A stretch of DNA of 64,000 nucleotides, taken from NCBI GenBank assembly GCA_031280915.1, contig JAITGC010000026.1, forward strand, positions 1 to 64,000, given 5' to 3'. The DNA is from Desulfovibrio sp. (GTDB lineage Bacteria; Desulfobacterota; Desulfovibrionia; Desulfovibrionales; Desulfovibrionaceae). Below the pieces are notes generated by a model, which saw nothing but the letters and a program-made list of their open reading frames with translations, had not been told where the DNA came from and did no database searches. A program made the position numbers and the translations under genes. Each line of letters starts with the position of its first letter. Within the stretch, counting starts at the first letter, position 1. Below, piece by piece: positions 29,696 to 38,874 of this stretch.

Positions 29696-30347
29696 GTTTT
29701 TTTGCCTCTCTGGCCTGTCCAAGCCAGCGGTACCATTGCTCAAGACCTTGGCCGTCGCGGCAGGAAAGCTCAAAAATTTCAAGATTGCCATTGAGTTTGG
29801 AGGCAAAGGCCCGCGCGCGGGCGAGGTCGAAATCCACATGGGGCAACAGGTCAATTTTGTTCAGGATCATGACCTTGGCCAGATTGAAGAGCAGGGGGTA
29901 TTTTTCTGGCTTGTCGTCGCCCTCGGCAACGCTGAGCAGGGCGATTTTAGCGTCTTCTCCGCAGTCGAATTCCACCGGACAGACAAGGTTGCCCACGTTT
30001 TCGATAAAGAGAATGTCCAGATCGTCAAGGCTGAGTTCATCCAGCGCCCGGCTGATCATGGCGCTGTTCAAATGGCAGCCGCCTTCGGTATTTATCTGTA
30101 CGGCCTGCGCCCCGGTGGCGGCCACGCGCTCGGCGTCGTTGCTGGTTTGGAGGTCGCCCTCAATGACGGCCATGCGGAACTTGCCCGTCAAATCGCGCAG
30201 TGTGCGTTCCAGCAGGGATGTTTTGCCGGCGCCGGGCGAACTGATGAGATTCAGGGCCAGAATGCCGCGCTCAAGCAGGCGCTTGCGCACCGCGTCGGCC
30301 ATTTTTTCATTGGCTTCCAGTACATTGCGTATGACAGGAATATGCAT
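29688..30347 (-). CDS. hypB: Hydrogenase/urease nickel incorporation GTPase
   Basis: LISSPGAGKTSLLERTL, IEGDLQTSNDAERV, ENVGNLVCPVEFDCGE, NKIDLLPHVDFD. Confidence 0.93.
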   Translation of the reverse strand: MHIPVIRNVLEANEKMADAVRKRLLERGILALNLISSPGAGKTSLLERTLRDLTGKFRMAVIEGDLQTSNDAERVAATGAQAVQINTEGGCHLNSAMISRALDELSLDDLDILFIENVGNLVCPVEFDCGEDAKIALLSVAEGDDKPEKYPLLFNLAKVMILNKIDLLPHVDFDLARARAFASKLNGNLEIFELSCRDGQGLEQWYRWLGQAREAKKHG

Positions 30348-30391
30348 CTCGGTTGTTTCCTCAGATTTTTCGTTTCCCGTTTCGGCGGATT

Positions 30392-30745
30392 TCAAGCCGC
30401 TTCAATGCGGCTTAATATCATCTCCTTGCCCTGTTCCACAATATGCCCGAAAAGTTCTCCGCAGCCGGGGCAGGGGGTGACAAGCGCCTCCCGGCTTTCC
30501 CCGCCGAAGGTCGCGCCGCACAAGGGGCACTTCAGCCGTAGCGGCAAGCTGACAAGCTCAAGGCGAGCCTGTTCATGGGCGGTGCCCCTTGTGAGCATTT
30601 CAAAACAGCAGCGCAACGCTTCCGGCATGACGCCGGCCAGGACGCCGTATTCTATCCGTGCCATGACAAGGCGCGTACGGTTGCAGCGGAGGAGTTCCTC
30701 TTCAGCCAGAGAAAGCAGACTCTGGGCAAGGGCCATTTCATGCAT
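30392..30745 (-). CDS. hypA: Hydrogenase maturation nickel metallochaperone
   Basis: MHEMALAQSLLSLAEEEL; zinc motifs CPLCGATF and CPGCGELFG. Confidence 0.93.
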   Translation of the reverse strand: MHEMALAQSLLSLAEEELLRCNRTRLVMARIEYGVLAGVMPEALRCCFEMLTRGTAHEQARLELVSLPLRLKCPLCGATFGGESREALVTPCPGCGELFGHIVEQGKEMILSRIEAA

Positions 30746-30971
30746 GGTCGATATGTATCCCAAAGCGGTGGCCCCGTCAAAGGCTCCAGTTTTTGGATAG
30801 TGGTCAAATTTGCCGTGATTTAGCGCCAGGCGCCGGTTTTTCGCTTCGATTATGTGGCTAAGAGCACACGCTCTCGCGATTTTTACGGGCATGTTTTTAC
30901 AAAAATCAGAGGGCGACCGCGCCAGAAGACGCAACCGCCCTGAAAGAAGAGATGAACCAAGAGCGTCTGAT

Positions 30972-32030
30972 TTACGGATGCACGATAATTTTGATGTTTT
31001 CGTCCTTGTTGTTTATCAGTTCAAGGAAGCCCTTTTCAATGATGTCCTCCAACTGGATTCTGCCGGTAATGAGCGAATCGGCCTTGAGTTGGCCGCTGGC
31101 CAGCAGGGCGGAAACGCCCTTGAAATCCTCCAGGGTGTAAGCCAGTGTGCCGATAACGCGTTTGTCCGTGCCGCTCAGGCCGAAAAAGTTGAACGCGCTC
31201 GGCTCTTCAAAAATGCCCACGATGACAGCGCGGGCCGTATTCCTGATAAGATCGACAGCCAGAGGCCCCGTGTTTTTGTGACCGACGCACTCAAAGGCGA
31301 CGTCAGCCCCGCTGCCGTTGGTAAGGGCCTTGACTTCGGCCACCACGTCGCATTCCTTGGGATTGAGGATGATATCCGCTCCGCATTCCTTGGCTTTGGT
31401 TATGCGCGCTGCGGACTGCTCCAGCACGATGACTCTGGCCGCGCCGGCCGCCTTGGCCGTCATCAGGGTGCCGAGGCCGATGGTGCCCGCGCCGATGACC
31501 ACCGCCGTCTCGCCGAGGATTGTTCCCGCCATGCGCACGGCCTTGAAGCCCGTCGCCAGCGGTTCGATCACGGCGCCGGCTTCGGGGGAGACTCCTTTCG
31601 GCAGCACATAGCACAGTTGCGCAGGCACATTGACGTATGAGGCGAAGGCGCCGTCGTTGTGCAGGCCGGTGAAGGCCAGCTTTTCGCAGACATTGTATTT
31701 GCCGTCGCGGCACGGCTGGCATTCGCCGCAGTGCTGACAGGCGTCCGGCGCGACCATGTCGCCGATCTTGAGGTTGTTGACGCCTGCCCCGACTTCTACC
31801 ACCGTGCCTGTAAATTCATGGCCCAGAATGAGGCTGCCTTGTTTGCCCGTGAGAGGATGAGGCGCGTTGACGGGAATAAAAATGGGTCCGGCGATGTATT
31901 CGTGCAAATCCGACCCGCATATCCCGCACCAGGCGACCTTGATTTTCACCCAGCCCGGTTGCGGCGACGGCGGCACCGGCACTGTTTCTACTCTGATGTC
32001 TTTCTTGCCATGCCACACCACTGCCCGCAT
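30972..32030 (-). CDS. Zinc-dependent (R,R)-2,3-butanediol dehydrogenase-like alcohol dehydrogenase
   Basis: WCGICGSDLHEYIAGPIFIPVNAPHPLTG (BdhA-like), structural-Zn region CQHCGECQPCRDGKYNVC; RBS GGGAGAG before ATG 32030. Confidence 0.83.
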   Translation of the reverse strand: MRAVVWHGKKDIRVETVPVPPSPQPGWVKIKVAWCGICGSDLHEYIAGPIFIPVNAPHPLTGKQGSLILGHEFTGTVVEVGAGVNNLKIGDMVAPDACQHCGECQPCRDGKYNVCEKLAFTGLHNDGAFASYVNVPAQLCYVLPKGVSPEAGAVIEPLATGFKAVRMAGTILGETAVVIGAGTIGLGTLMTAKAAGAARVIVLEQSAARITKAKECGADIILNPKECDVVAEVKALTNGSGADVAFECVGHKNTGPLAVDLIRNTARAVIVGIFEEPSAFNFFGLSGTDKRVIGTLAYTLEDFKGVSALLASGQLKADSLITGRIQLEDIIEKGFLELINNKDENIKIIVHP

Positions 32031-32111
32031 TGTCTCTCCCATAACCACAACTCCTTTTGGTTGAATTTTTCACCTTAAGGGAACCAGATCTCTAGTTATG
32101 ACAAAAATATA

Positions 32112-32130
32112 AAGCAATAGTCGTGCCACC
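32112..32130 (-). promoter_or_regulatory. Sigma-54 promoter of the butanediol dehydrogenase gene
   Basis: Minus strand GGTGGCACGACTATTGCTT; TGGCAC-N5-TTGCT, GG-N10-GC. Confidence 0.85.
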
Positions 32131-32244
32131 TGGAAGCACGTTTTTTTTCTCCCCGGACTTTTACGGGAACAAGGCGACATCACAAAAAAAACAGGCGGCG
32201 GCGGTGAAGCGGATTGCTATTTGCCCCTCTGTTCGGAGGGTAAG

Positions 32245-32261
32245 TGTTCCGATTTGAAACA
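32245..32261. promoter_or_regulatory. Putative enhancer-binding-protein site (UAS), one mismatch
   Basis: TGTTCCGATTTGAAACA, cf. TGTTC-N7-GAACA. Confidence 0.6.
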
Positions 32262-32359
32262 GTGAATGAAAAGGCGGCTCAATGCGCGAAATCAGCAATT
32301 TTGTGCCCTGTCCAGACATTGTGACCATGCCCGGCGGCCCTGGCCGGGACTTGTCCAGG

Positions 32360-32376
32360 TGTTCCATTTTCGAACA
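32360..32376. promoter_or_regulatory. Putative enhancer-binding-protein site (UAS)
   Basis: TGTTCCATTTTCGAACA, perfect 5-bp half sites. Confidence 0.72.
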
Positions 32377-32431
32377 ATTTTTATGCGCCGCCGGAACCGT
32401 GGTGCGTCGGTCAATCGCAGTGGGTTGGACA

Positions 32432-32457
32432 GTTGCCTGTCGGCATGGGATTTGCTT
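32432..32457 (+). promoter_or_regulatory. Sigma-54 promoter of the membrane-protein gene
   Basis: GTTGCCTGTCGGCATGGGATTTGCTT; GG 32442-43, GC 32454-55. Confidence 0.82.
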
Positions 32458-32628
32458 GGCGGCAAGGCAGGTATTTGGCGAGAAAGCGCGTGAAGCCCGT
32501 GGAACGCCCGTCAGCGGGAACAAGTGTTGGGCGGCGGCAGGTGGCTGTACAGGTGGCAGTGTTGTTGTTGTTTGGGCAACGGTCCTTTGGCTTGTGACTT
32601 GAAAAATGAATGGGACTGTGTCCGCAAG

Positions 32629-32656
32629 GTGCTTATGATTTGGGGGTTCTAAGCAC
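32629..32656 (+). other. Stem-loop in long 5' leader
   Basis: GTGCTTA ... TAAGCAC with 14-nt loop. Confidence 0.4.
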
Positions 32657-32760
32657 AAAAACCACTTTTTCCGCTGGCCGGCGCCTTGCGGAGCGTAAAG
32701 TGGCAGAGCGGCGCCGTCAGGAAGCATTGTCAGTCATCAAACCGGAATGGAGAGGCGCGT

Positions 32761-33720
32761 ATGATTTTTGACAGCAGTATTCTGAACACGGTGGTACTGG
32801 CCTTTGTGGGCGGCCTTTTCGGCGCGAGCCTGGGTGGTTTGTGGGTTTTCGTGCTTGATGCCCTGCTGGTTCTTCTGGGCTGTATTGTTGTTTTGGCGGG
32901 AGGCTCGGATTTCCTGCTGCTGCAAATAGCCCTGGGGCCTTTGTTCGGCCCCCAGTCAACTTTTTTGGGAGGTTCCATCGCTGCTTCATATGCGGCCGGA
33001 ATCCGAAAAAATCACCCGGGGGGCAGCGGGCGCGACATTATCTCCCCTCTGTTGGACACCTCCTGGGATGTACTGCTGGTCGGCGGCGCAGGAGCAGTGG
33101 TCTGCGCACTGCTGGCCACTGCGGCGCCGCACATTCCCGTATTGAACCGTACCGATACATTGGCCGGGCCAATTATCATTGTGGCCATTATCGGCCGTTT
33201 CCTGTTTCATCGTGAAGGTCCCTGCGGCAAGCTGGCATCCATCAAAAAGCTCGGCCTGCTCGGAACCGACGATTACAAGATTTCCTGGGTACCCTGGATG
33301 GCGCAGCCTTCGCGTCTCCTGATCGTCGGCGCTTCTGTCGGGGGAATTTCCGGCGCGGTGGCCATGTTCTGTCAGCAGACTTTGCAGCCCATGGTTGAGG
33401 CCGGCCGCGTGGCGGCGGTTACGGCCCATATAGTGCCCTATATTTTCTTCTGGGGTGTTTCGGGCATCATGTTGACCGCGATGCAACTGGGCAAGGGCGC
33501 CACCCAGAAAATCCCAATCACCCACGGCATGGCAGTCCTTGGAGCGGCGGCCTATCTGAGCAGTCATTCGTTGGTCATCGCCATTCTCGGCGGTATTTTC
33601 GGCGCGTTTCTTGAAGAACTCTGCGCGCGCTGCTTCATCAATCACGCCAGCGATCACGTGGATCCGCCGGCCTTCGCCATAACCTTGGGCGTTCTGGCGT
33701 ATAGTTTCATTCCCTGGTGA
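32761..33720 (+). CDS. Uncharacterised polytopic membrane protein, candidate acetoin/butanediol transporter
   Basis: 319 aa, many TM stretches; RBS GGAGAGG before ATG 32761; sigma-54 promoter upstream. Confidence 0.7.
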   Translation: MIFDSSILNTVVLAFVGGLFGASLGGLWVFVLDALLVLLGCIVVLAGGSDFLLLQIALGPLFGPQSTFLGGSIAASYAAGIRKNHPGGSGRDIISPLLDTSWDVLLVGGAGAVVCALLATAAPHIPVLNRTDTLAGPIIIVAIIGRFLFHREGPCGKLASIKKLGLLGTDDYKISWVPWMAQPSRLLIVGASVGGISGAVAMFCQQTLQPMVEAGRVAAVTAHIVPYIFFWGVSGIMLTAMQLGKGATQKIPITHGMAVLGAAAYLSSHSLVIAILGGIFGAFLEELCARCFINHASDHVDPPAFAITLGVLAYSFIPW

Positions 33721-33735
33721 GACGCCATGGAGGTC

Positions 33736-33765
33736 AGGCGGCAGCGCCGCAGCGCGCTGCCGCCT
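33736..33765 (+). terminator. Strong hairpin after membrane-protein gene
   Basis: AGGCGGCAGCGC-CGCAGC-GCGCTGCCGCCT; no U-tract immediately after. Confidence 0.5.
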
Positions 33766-33871
33766 CTGGAGAGCGCCGTTCGCTTTTTCGGTATCTCCAC
33801 GAACGGGGGAGGGTGCCCTTGTCGCCCGCGAAAGACCGCGCCCCCTTGCCGTATTCGGGAAAAAAGGAGGG

Positions 33872-33888
33872 TGTTCAGGTTTGGAACA
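33872..33888. promoter_or_regulatory. Putative enhancer-binding-protein site (UAS)
   Basis: TGTTCAGGTTTGGAACA. Confidence 0.68.
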
Positions 33889-34004
33889 GATGACGGACAA
33901 GGTGATGCAATGGCCTGGACAGCCCGGGCGTGGGGCGGGATGCCCGCATGGAGAGGGAGCTTCCCCATGCCAGTCCTTGCACCCGGCGGCCGGAAGGCAA
34001 CCGT

Positions 34005-34021
34005 TGTTCCGTTATCGAACA
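34005..34021. promoter_or_regulatory. Putative enhancer-binding-protein site (UAS)
   Basis: TGTTCCGTTATCGAACA. Confidence 0.72.
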
Positions 34022-34075
34022 GTTTTCACGGGCCGCAAAACGCGACCCATCCAATAATTATAAATAATTTGGCAT

Positions 34076-34101
34076 GTTGGCTGTCGGCATGGGATTTGCT
34101 T
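34076..34101 (+). promoter_or_regulatory. Sigma-54 promoter of the acetoin dehydrogenase operon
   Basis: GTTGGCTGTCGGCATGGGATTTGCTT; GG 34086-87, GC 34098-99; 25/26 identical to 32432-32457. Confidence 0.87.
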
Positions 34102-34159
34102 TGTTTAAATATAAATAACGGTCTGAACGGCAACTGCCCTGAAATGCGGAGGAAAAAAA

Positions 34160-35374
34160 ATGGCCTTTGAAGTGCTTATGCCCAAATGGGGGCTTACCAT
34201 GAAAACAGGGAAGATCGCCCGTTGGAACGCGGTTGAGGGAGACAGCGTGAAGGCCGGCCAGCCTCTGTTGGAAGTGGAAACTGACAAGATTACCAATACT
34301 GTGGAAGCGCCGGCTGATGGTGTGCTCTTTCAGATTGTCGTCCCCGCCGGGGGCGTGGCGCCGGTAATGTCGGTCATCGGGCTGATTGCGGCGGCTGGTG
34401 AAAGTCCGGAGCGCGTGGACGGGCTCGCCGCCCCGGCAGCGGCAACGCAGGCATCCGCCTCCGCCGCGCCCTCGGGAGATGGGCCGAAAGAGGAAAAGGG
34501 CATCCGGGCCATGCCTGTCGCGCGGCGTGTCGCCAAGGAATTGAATATAGCTTTGTCCACTGTGCGGGGCACAGGCCCTGACGGAATTATTACAGAAAAA
34601 GATGTCCGCGCCGCCCATGAATCCGCCAAAGCGGCTCCTGCCGCCTCTGTTCAGCCCGGAACGGAGGCCGGTTCCACAGCGCTGGGCGACACGGTTATTC
34701 CCATGGAGGGCATCCGCAAGCTCATCGCCGACAACATGTTGGCCAGCCTGCAGGGCGCGGCTCAACTTACGGTGTTTGTGGAGGCCGACGTCACGGAAAT
34801 GGCGCTCCTGCGGGAAGCAATGCTGGCCCGCAACAAGAAGGCGGCCGAATACCGCCTGTCGTACAACGATATCATAGCCTATGCCGTCTGCCGGGCCCTG
34901 CTCAAGCACCCGGTCATGAATTCCACCCTGCGGGAAGACGGCATCCATCTGCACGGGCATGTGAACCTGGGCATCGCCGTTTCTCTGGAAAACGGCCTTA
35001 TCGTGCCCAACGTGAAAAATGCCGATACGTTCTCCCTTGAAGAGTTGAAGGAAAAGGTGCGCGACGTCGCCGCCCGCGCCCGCAAAGGCGGCTTGGGTCT
35101 GGAGGAAATCTCCGGCGGAACCTTTACCATTTCCAACGTAAGCATGATGGGCGTTGATGGCTTTACACCCATTCTCAACCCGCCGGAAACGGCCATTCTG
35201 GGCGTCGGACGGGTTGTCGCCAAAGCGGCGGCGTACAGGGGGCAAGTGTGCATACGCCAGATGATGACTTTGTCCCTGACCTTCAATCACATGGTCACCG
35301 ACGGCGGCCCCGCCATGGCTTTTCTGCGCGCTCTGGCGGACATGCTGGAAAACCCGGTAACAATGTTAAGTTAG
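34160..35374 (+). CDS. 2-oxoacid/acetoin dehydrogenase E2 (dihydrolipoamide acyltransferase), copy 1
   Basis: Lipoyl domain VETDKITNTVEAPADGV; E3-binding MPVARRVAKELNIALSTVRGTGPDGIITEKDV; catalytic LTFNHMVTDGGPA. Confidence 0.9.
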   Translation: MAFEVLMPKWGLTMKTGKIARWNAVEGDSVKAGQPLLEVETDKITNTVEAPADGVLFQIVVPAGGVAPVMSVIGLIAAAGESPERVDGLAAPAAATQASASAAPSGDGPKEEKGIRAMPVARRVAKELNIALSTVRGTGPDGIITEKDVRAAHESAKAAPAASVQPGTEAGSTALGDTVIPMEGIRKLIADNMLASLQGAAQLTVFVEADVTEMALLREAMLARNKKAAEYRLSYNDIIAYAVCRALLKHPVMNSTLREDGIHLHGHVNLGIAVSLENGLIVPNVKNADTFSLEELKEKVRDVAARARKGGLGLEEISGGTFTISNVSMMGVDGFTPILNPPETAILGVGRVVAKAAAYRGQVCIRQMMTLSLTFNHMVTDGGPAMAFLRALADMLENPVTMLS

Positions 35375-35386
35375 TGAGGATAGCCT

Positions 35387-35755
35387 ATGGCCTATAAGCG
35401 TTTTGTGGTCGAGTTGGGAACCGGAGCCGATCTGCACGGGGCCGATATGACCAAGGCCGCCGTGCGGGCCGTCCGTGACGCGATATCCCGAAGTTGTCTG
35501 TGCGGCATTATCGAAATACTCGGCCGTCACGATTTCAGGGGAGTGCGCGTTCATGCGGATTTGTCCGTTCCCGAACCGGACAAGGTTGACAGGGATGCTG
35601 TTTTGGCGGCTATTCCCGTGGGAGAAAAATCCCTTGCTGTTTCCGCCGGTGGGCTGCGCGCGCCTGGCATTGAAGTCGCGCGGTTCGGCCCAGGGTCTTC
35701 TGACATTGTGATGGCTTGCGTTGCGCTCACTGTTTCCGTTGAAATTGATGCCTGA
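35387..35755 (+). CDS. Lin0512-family-like conserved protein
   Basis: VVELGTGADLHGADMTKAAVRAVRDAISRSCL..; 122 aa; in operon. Confidence 0.7.
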   Translation: MAYKRFVVELGTGADLHGADMTKAAVRAVRDAISRSCLCGIIEILGRHDFRGVRVHADLSVPEPDKVDRDAVLAAIPVGEKSLAVSAGGLRAPGIEVARFGPGSSDIVMACVALTVSVEIDA

Positions 35756-35791
35756 CGCAAAAAGTATACAACCCTAATGGAGGTGTGGACA

Positions 35792-36754
35792 ATGAAGAGT
35801 CCTGACAAGAAAGTATTGCTGTCTATGTTCGGCACCATGCACAAAATCAGGGCATTTGAAACTGCTTGCCAAGAATTCTTCGCGGCCGGCAAAATCCCTG
35901 GTTTCGTTCATCTGTATCTCGGCGAGGAGGCTGTGGCCACCGGAGCCTGCGCCACCCTGCGGAAAACGGACATGATCACCAGCACCCACCGGGGTCACGG
36001 GCACTGCCTGGCCAAGGGCGGGGATCTCAAGTTCATGATGGCCGAAATTTTCGGCCGCAAGACGGGCTATTGCAAGGGCAAGGGCGGCTCCATGCATATC
36101 GCGGATGTGCATATCGGCATCCTCGGCGCCAACGGAATTGTGGGCGGCGGCGGGCCTTTGGCGGCAGGGGCGGCTCTGAGCAGCAAATACCGCAAAAGCG
36201 ACACCGTCACTGTCTGCTTTTTCGGTGACGGCGCTTCCAACCAGGGTACTACCCAGGAAGCCCTCAACTTGGCCAGCGCATGGAAATTGCCTTTGGTCTT
36301 CATAAATGAAAACAACGGATACGGCATCTCCTGCCCGCAGAGCAAATCCATGGCCATCACGGACATCGCGGATCGCGCCAGCGCCTATGACATGCCTGGC
36401 GTGGTGGTGGACGGCAATGATGTTCTGGCGGTGTATGAAGCCGTCAGCGAGGCGGTCAACCGGGCGCGACAAGGAAAAGGCCCGTCTTTGCTGGAATGCA
36501 AGACATATCGCTGGCGCGGGCATTTTGAAGGCGACCCCACGGTTTACAGGCCCGAATCGGAATTGAAGGAGTGGATGGCCAAGGATCCCATTCCCCGGTT
36601 CGCCAAGAAACTGCTGGATTCCAAGCAGGCCACCCAGGCCGAACTGGACGCCATTGTCGGCGGCGTGAAGAAGGAAGTGGAAGAAGCAGTCGCGTTTGCG
36701 GAAAGCAGTCCCTACCCCGAGCTGGCGGATCTGCTGGAAGATGTGTACGCCTAA
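35792..36754 (+). CDS. Acetoin dehydrogenase E1 component alpha subunit (TPP-dependent)
   Basis: STHRGHGHCLAKG, FFGDGASNQGTTQEALNLASAWKLPLVFINENN; RBS GGAGG before ATG 35792. Confidence 0.92.
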   Translation: MKSPDKKVLLSMFGTMHKIRAFETACQEFFAAGKIPGFVHLYLGEEAVATGACATLRKTDMITSTHRGHGHCLAKGGDLKFMMAEIFGRKTGYCKGKGGSMHIADVHIGILGANGIVGGGGPLAAGAALSSKYRKSDTVTVCFFGDGASNQGTTQEALNLASAWKLPLVFINENNGYGISCPQSKSMAITDIADRASAYDMPGVVVDGNDVLAVYEAVSEAVNRARQGKGPSLLECKTYRWRGHFEGDPTVYRPESELKEWMAKDPIPRFAKKLLDSKQATQAELDAIVGGVKKEVEEAVAFAESSPYPELADLLEDVYA

Positions 36755-36781
36755 CCTTGAAAAAATATACGGAGATGCGCC

Positions 36782-37753
36782 ATGGCGAAAAAAACATATC
36801 TGCAGGCCCTTAACGAGGCGATGCGGTTGGAAATGGAGCGGGACGCCGACGTCTTTATCATCGGTGAAGACGTGGGCAAGTTCGGCGGGTGCTTTGGAGT
36901 CACGCAGGGGCTGTTTGACAAGTTCGGTTCTGAGCGGGTCATAGACACGCCCATCACCGAAAGCGCCATCGTCGGCGCCGCTGTGGGCTCCGCCGTCAGC
37001 GGCCTGCGTCCCGTCGCCGAGCTTATGTTTGTCGATTTCATAGGTTGCGCGCTGGATCAACTGTTCAACCAGGGCGCGAAAATGCGCTATATGTTTGGCG
37101 GCAAGGCCAAGGTTCCCATGACGTTGCGTATGCCCCAGGGCGCGGGCGTGTGCGCGGCAGCGCAGCATTCTCAGTCGCTTGAGGCGTGGTTCATGCATAT
37201 CCCCGGCATCAAGGTCGCTATTCCCTCCACTCCCTATGACGCCAAGGGTTTGCTCATCTCCGCCATCCGCGAGGACAATCCGGTTATCTTCCTTGAGCAT
37301 AAAATGCTGTATGGCGTTGAGGGAGAAGTGCCCGACGAGAGTTATACCATTCCCTTGGGCAAAGCGGACGTCAAGCGCGAAGGCGCCGACGTCACCGTGG
37401 TGGCGACATCCCGTATGGTTCACAGCGCGCTGGAAGCCGCAGAAACGCTGGCTGCTTCCGGCATCAGCGTTGAGGTGGTGGATCCCCGTTCTCTGCAGCC
37501 TCTTGACAGTGACACCATCGTGGAATCCGTGAAAAAGACCCACGCGCTGGTTGTGGCGCACGAAGCCGTTGGTTTTGCCGGTCCCGGAGCGGAAATAATC
37601 GCGCAGGTGGCTGAAAAGGCTCTGGATTATCTTGACGCTCCCGTCAAGCGCGTCGCGGCGCCTTTCTGCCCTGTGCCCTTTTCGCCGCCGCTGGAGCAGG
37701 CCTTCATCCCCGGAGCGGACGCCATTGTCGCGGCGGTGAAGTCTTTGAGGTAG
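36782..37753 (+). CDS. Acetoin dehydrogenase E1 component beta subunit
   Basis: EDVGKFGGCFGVTQGL, RVIDTPITESAIVGAAVGSAVSGLRPVAELMFVDF, VEVVDPRSLQPLD. Confidence 0.92.
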   Translation: MAKKTYLQALNEAMRLEMERDADVFIIGEDVGKFGGCFGVTQGLFDKFGSERVIDTPITESAIVGAAVGSAVSGLRPVAELMFVDFIGCALDQLFNQGAKMRYMFGGKAKVPMTLRMPQGAGVCAAAQHSQSLEAWFMHIPGIKVAIPSTPYDAKGLLISAIREDNPVIFLEHKMLYGVEGEVPDESYTIPLGKADVKREGADVTVVATSRMVHSALEAAETLAASGISVEVVDPRSLQPLDSDTIVESVKKTHALVVAHEAVGFAGPGAEIIAQVAEKALDYLDAPVKRVAAPFCPVPFSPPLEQAFIPGADAIVAAVKSLR

Positions 37754-37859
37754 TTTTTTGTGGCTTGACGAGTCGATTCCGGTCAGATTCAGCCTTCCGG
37801 CCGGACACGAAACCGGAATTGACTGCGTTTCTTCGGCCATATCCCAGGAGGGAGACGTT

Positions 37860-38849
37860 TTGCTTACAGTGGGCATAATAGCCAATCCCGTCTCGGGCAA
37901 GGACATCCGTCGTCTGGTGGCGTACGGCAGCGTCTTTGATAACCAGGAAAAAGTGCGCATTATACGGCGGATTCTCACAGGACTTGTGGCGGCCGGCGTC
38001 ACCAGGGTCATGTATATGCCCGATTCTCAGTGTATGGTGAGCCGCGCGCTGGAGAACATTGAGGCGCCCATGGAAGTCGAAGAGATGGACATGCACATGG
38101 AGAACACGCAGGACGACAGCATTCACGCCGCAAGAAAAATGGAGGCGGCGGGCGTGAGCGCCATTGTGGTTCTCGGCGGCGACGGCACCAGCCGCGCTGT
38201 GCGCAAGGGCGCCCCCAATACGCCGCTGCTTCCGGTCTCCACCGGCACGAACAATGTCTTCCCCGCTATGATGGAAGCCACCGTCGCGGGGCTGGCGGCC
38301 GGCATAGTGGCGACAGGGCGATTTCCCCTTGAGCGGACATGCTGTCGCGCCTCCATACTCGACGTTTACATTGACGGCGAGGCGGTTGATATCGCCCTGG
38401 TGGACGTGGCGGTATATGACGGCATGTTTACGGGGTCCAGAGCCGTCTGGGACATGGATATGGTGCCCCAGGTCTTCTTCTCTCGCTGCAGGGCGGATGT
38501 CATCGGCATGTCGGCCGTCGGCGGGCAGTTGGAAAGGATCCTGCCTGAAGAACCGCGCGGACTCGCTTTGGATCTGTGCCCCCCATCGACGGATGTGCCG
38601 GTGGTCACCGCCGCTATCGCGCCTGGGCGTTTTGCCAGCGTCGGCATCATGCGGCGTGTGGAAATGCTCCCCGGCCAGGATTGTCCTGTGACCATCTCCC
38701 CATGCCTTTTGGCTGTGGATGGAGAAAGAGAAGTCGAGGTGGGCGAGGGGAGGCGGGCTTCGGTGCGCCTCAATCCGGACGGGGTGTGGGTGATTGATGT
38801 CCCTAAAGTCATGGAACTTGCCCGTAGCGCAGGTTTTTTCGTTTCCTGA
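37860..38849 (+). CDS. acoX: AcoX / ATP-NAD kinase-family protein
   Basis: VGIIANPVSGKDIRRLVA, VVLGGDGTSRAVRKG, PVSTGTNNVFP; TTG start with AGGAGGGA RBS (longer ORF begins 37758). Confidence 0.82.
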   Translation: MLTVGIIANPVSGKDIRRLVAYGSVFDNQEKVRIIRRILTGLVAAGVTRVMYMPDSQCMVSRALENIEAPMEVEEMDMHMENTQDDSIHAARKMEAAGVSAIVVLGGDGTSRAVRKGAPNTPLLPVSTGTNNVFPAMMEATVAGLAAGIVATGRFPLERTCCRASILDVYIDGEAVDIALVDVAVYDGMFTGSRAVWDMDMVPQVFFSRCRADVIGMSAVGGQLERILPEEPRGLALDLCPPSTDVPVVTAAIAPGRFASVGIMRRVEMLPGQDCPVTISPCLLAVDGEREVEVGEGRRASVRLNPDGVWVIDVPKVMELARSAGFFVS

Positions 38850-38874
38850 AATCACGGGAAAAGGAGTGGAGATT

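Noticed and set aside
35774-38011. 745 aa minus-strand ORF
   Set aside because: Shadow ORF antisense to the E1alpha/E1beta genes; His/Arg/Gly-rich low-similarity translation; start sites and RBS support the plus-strand genes.
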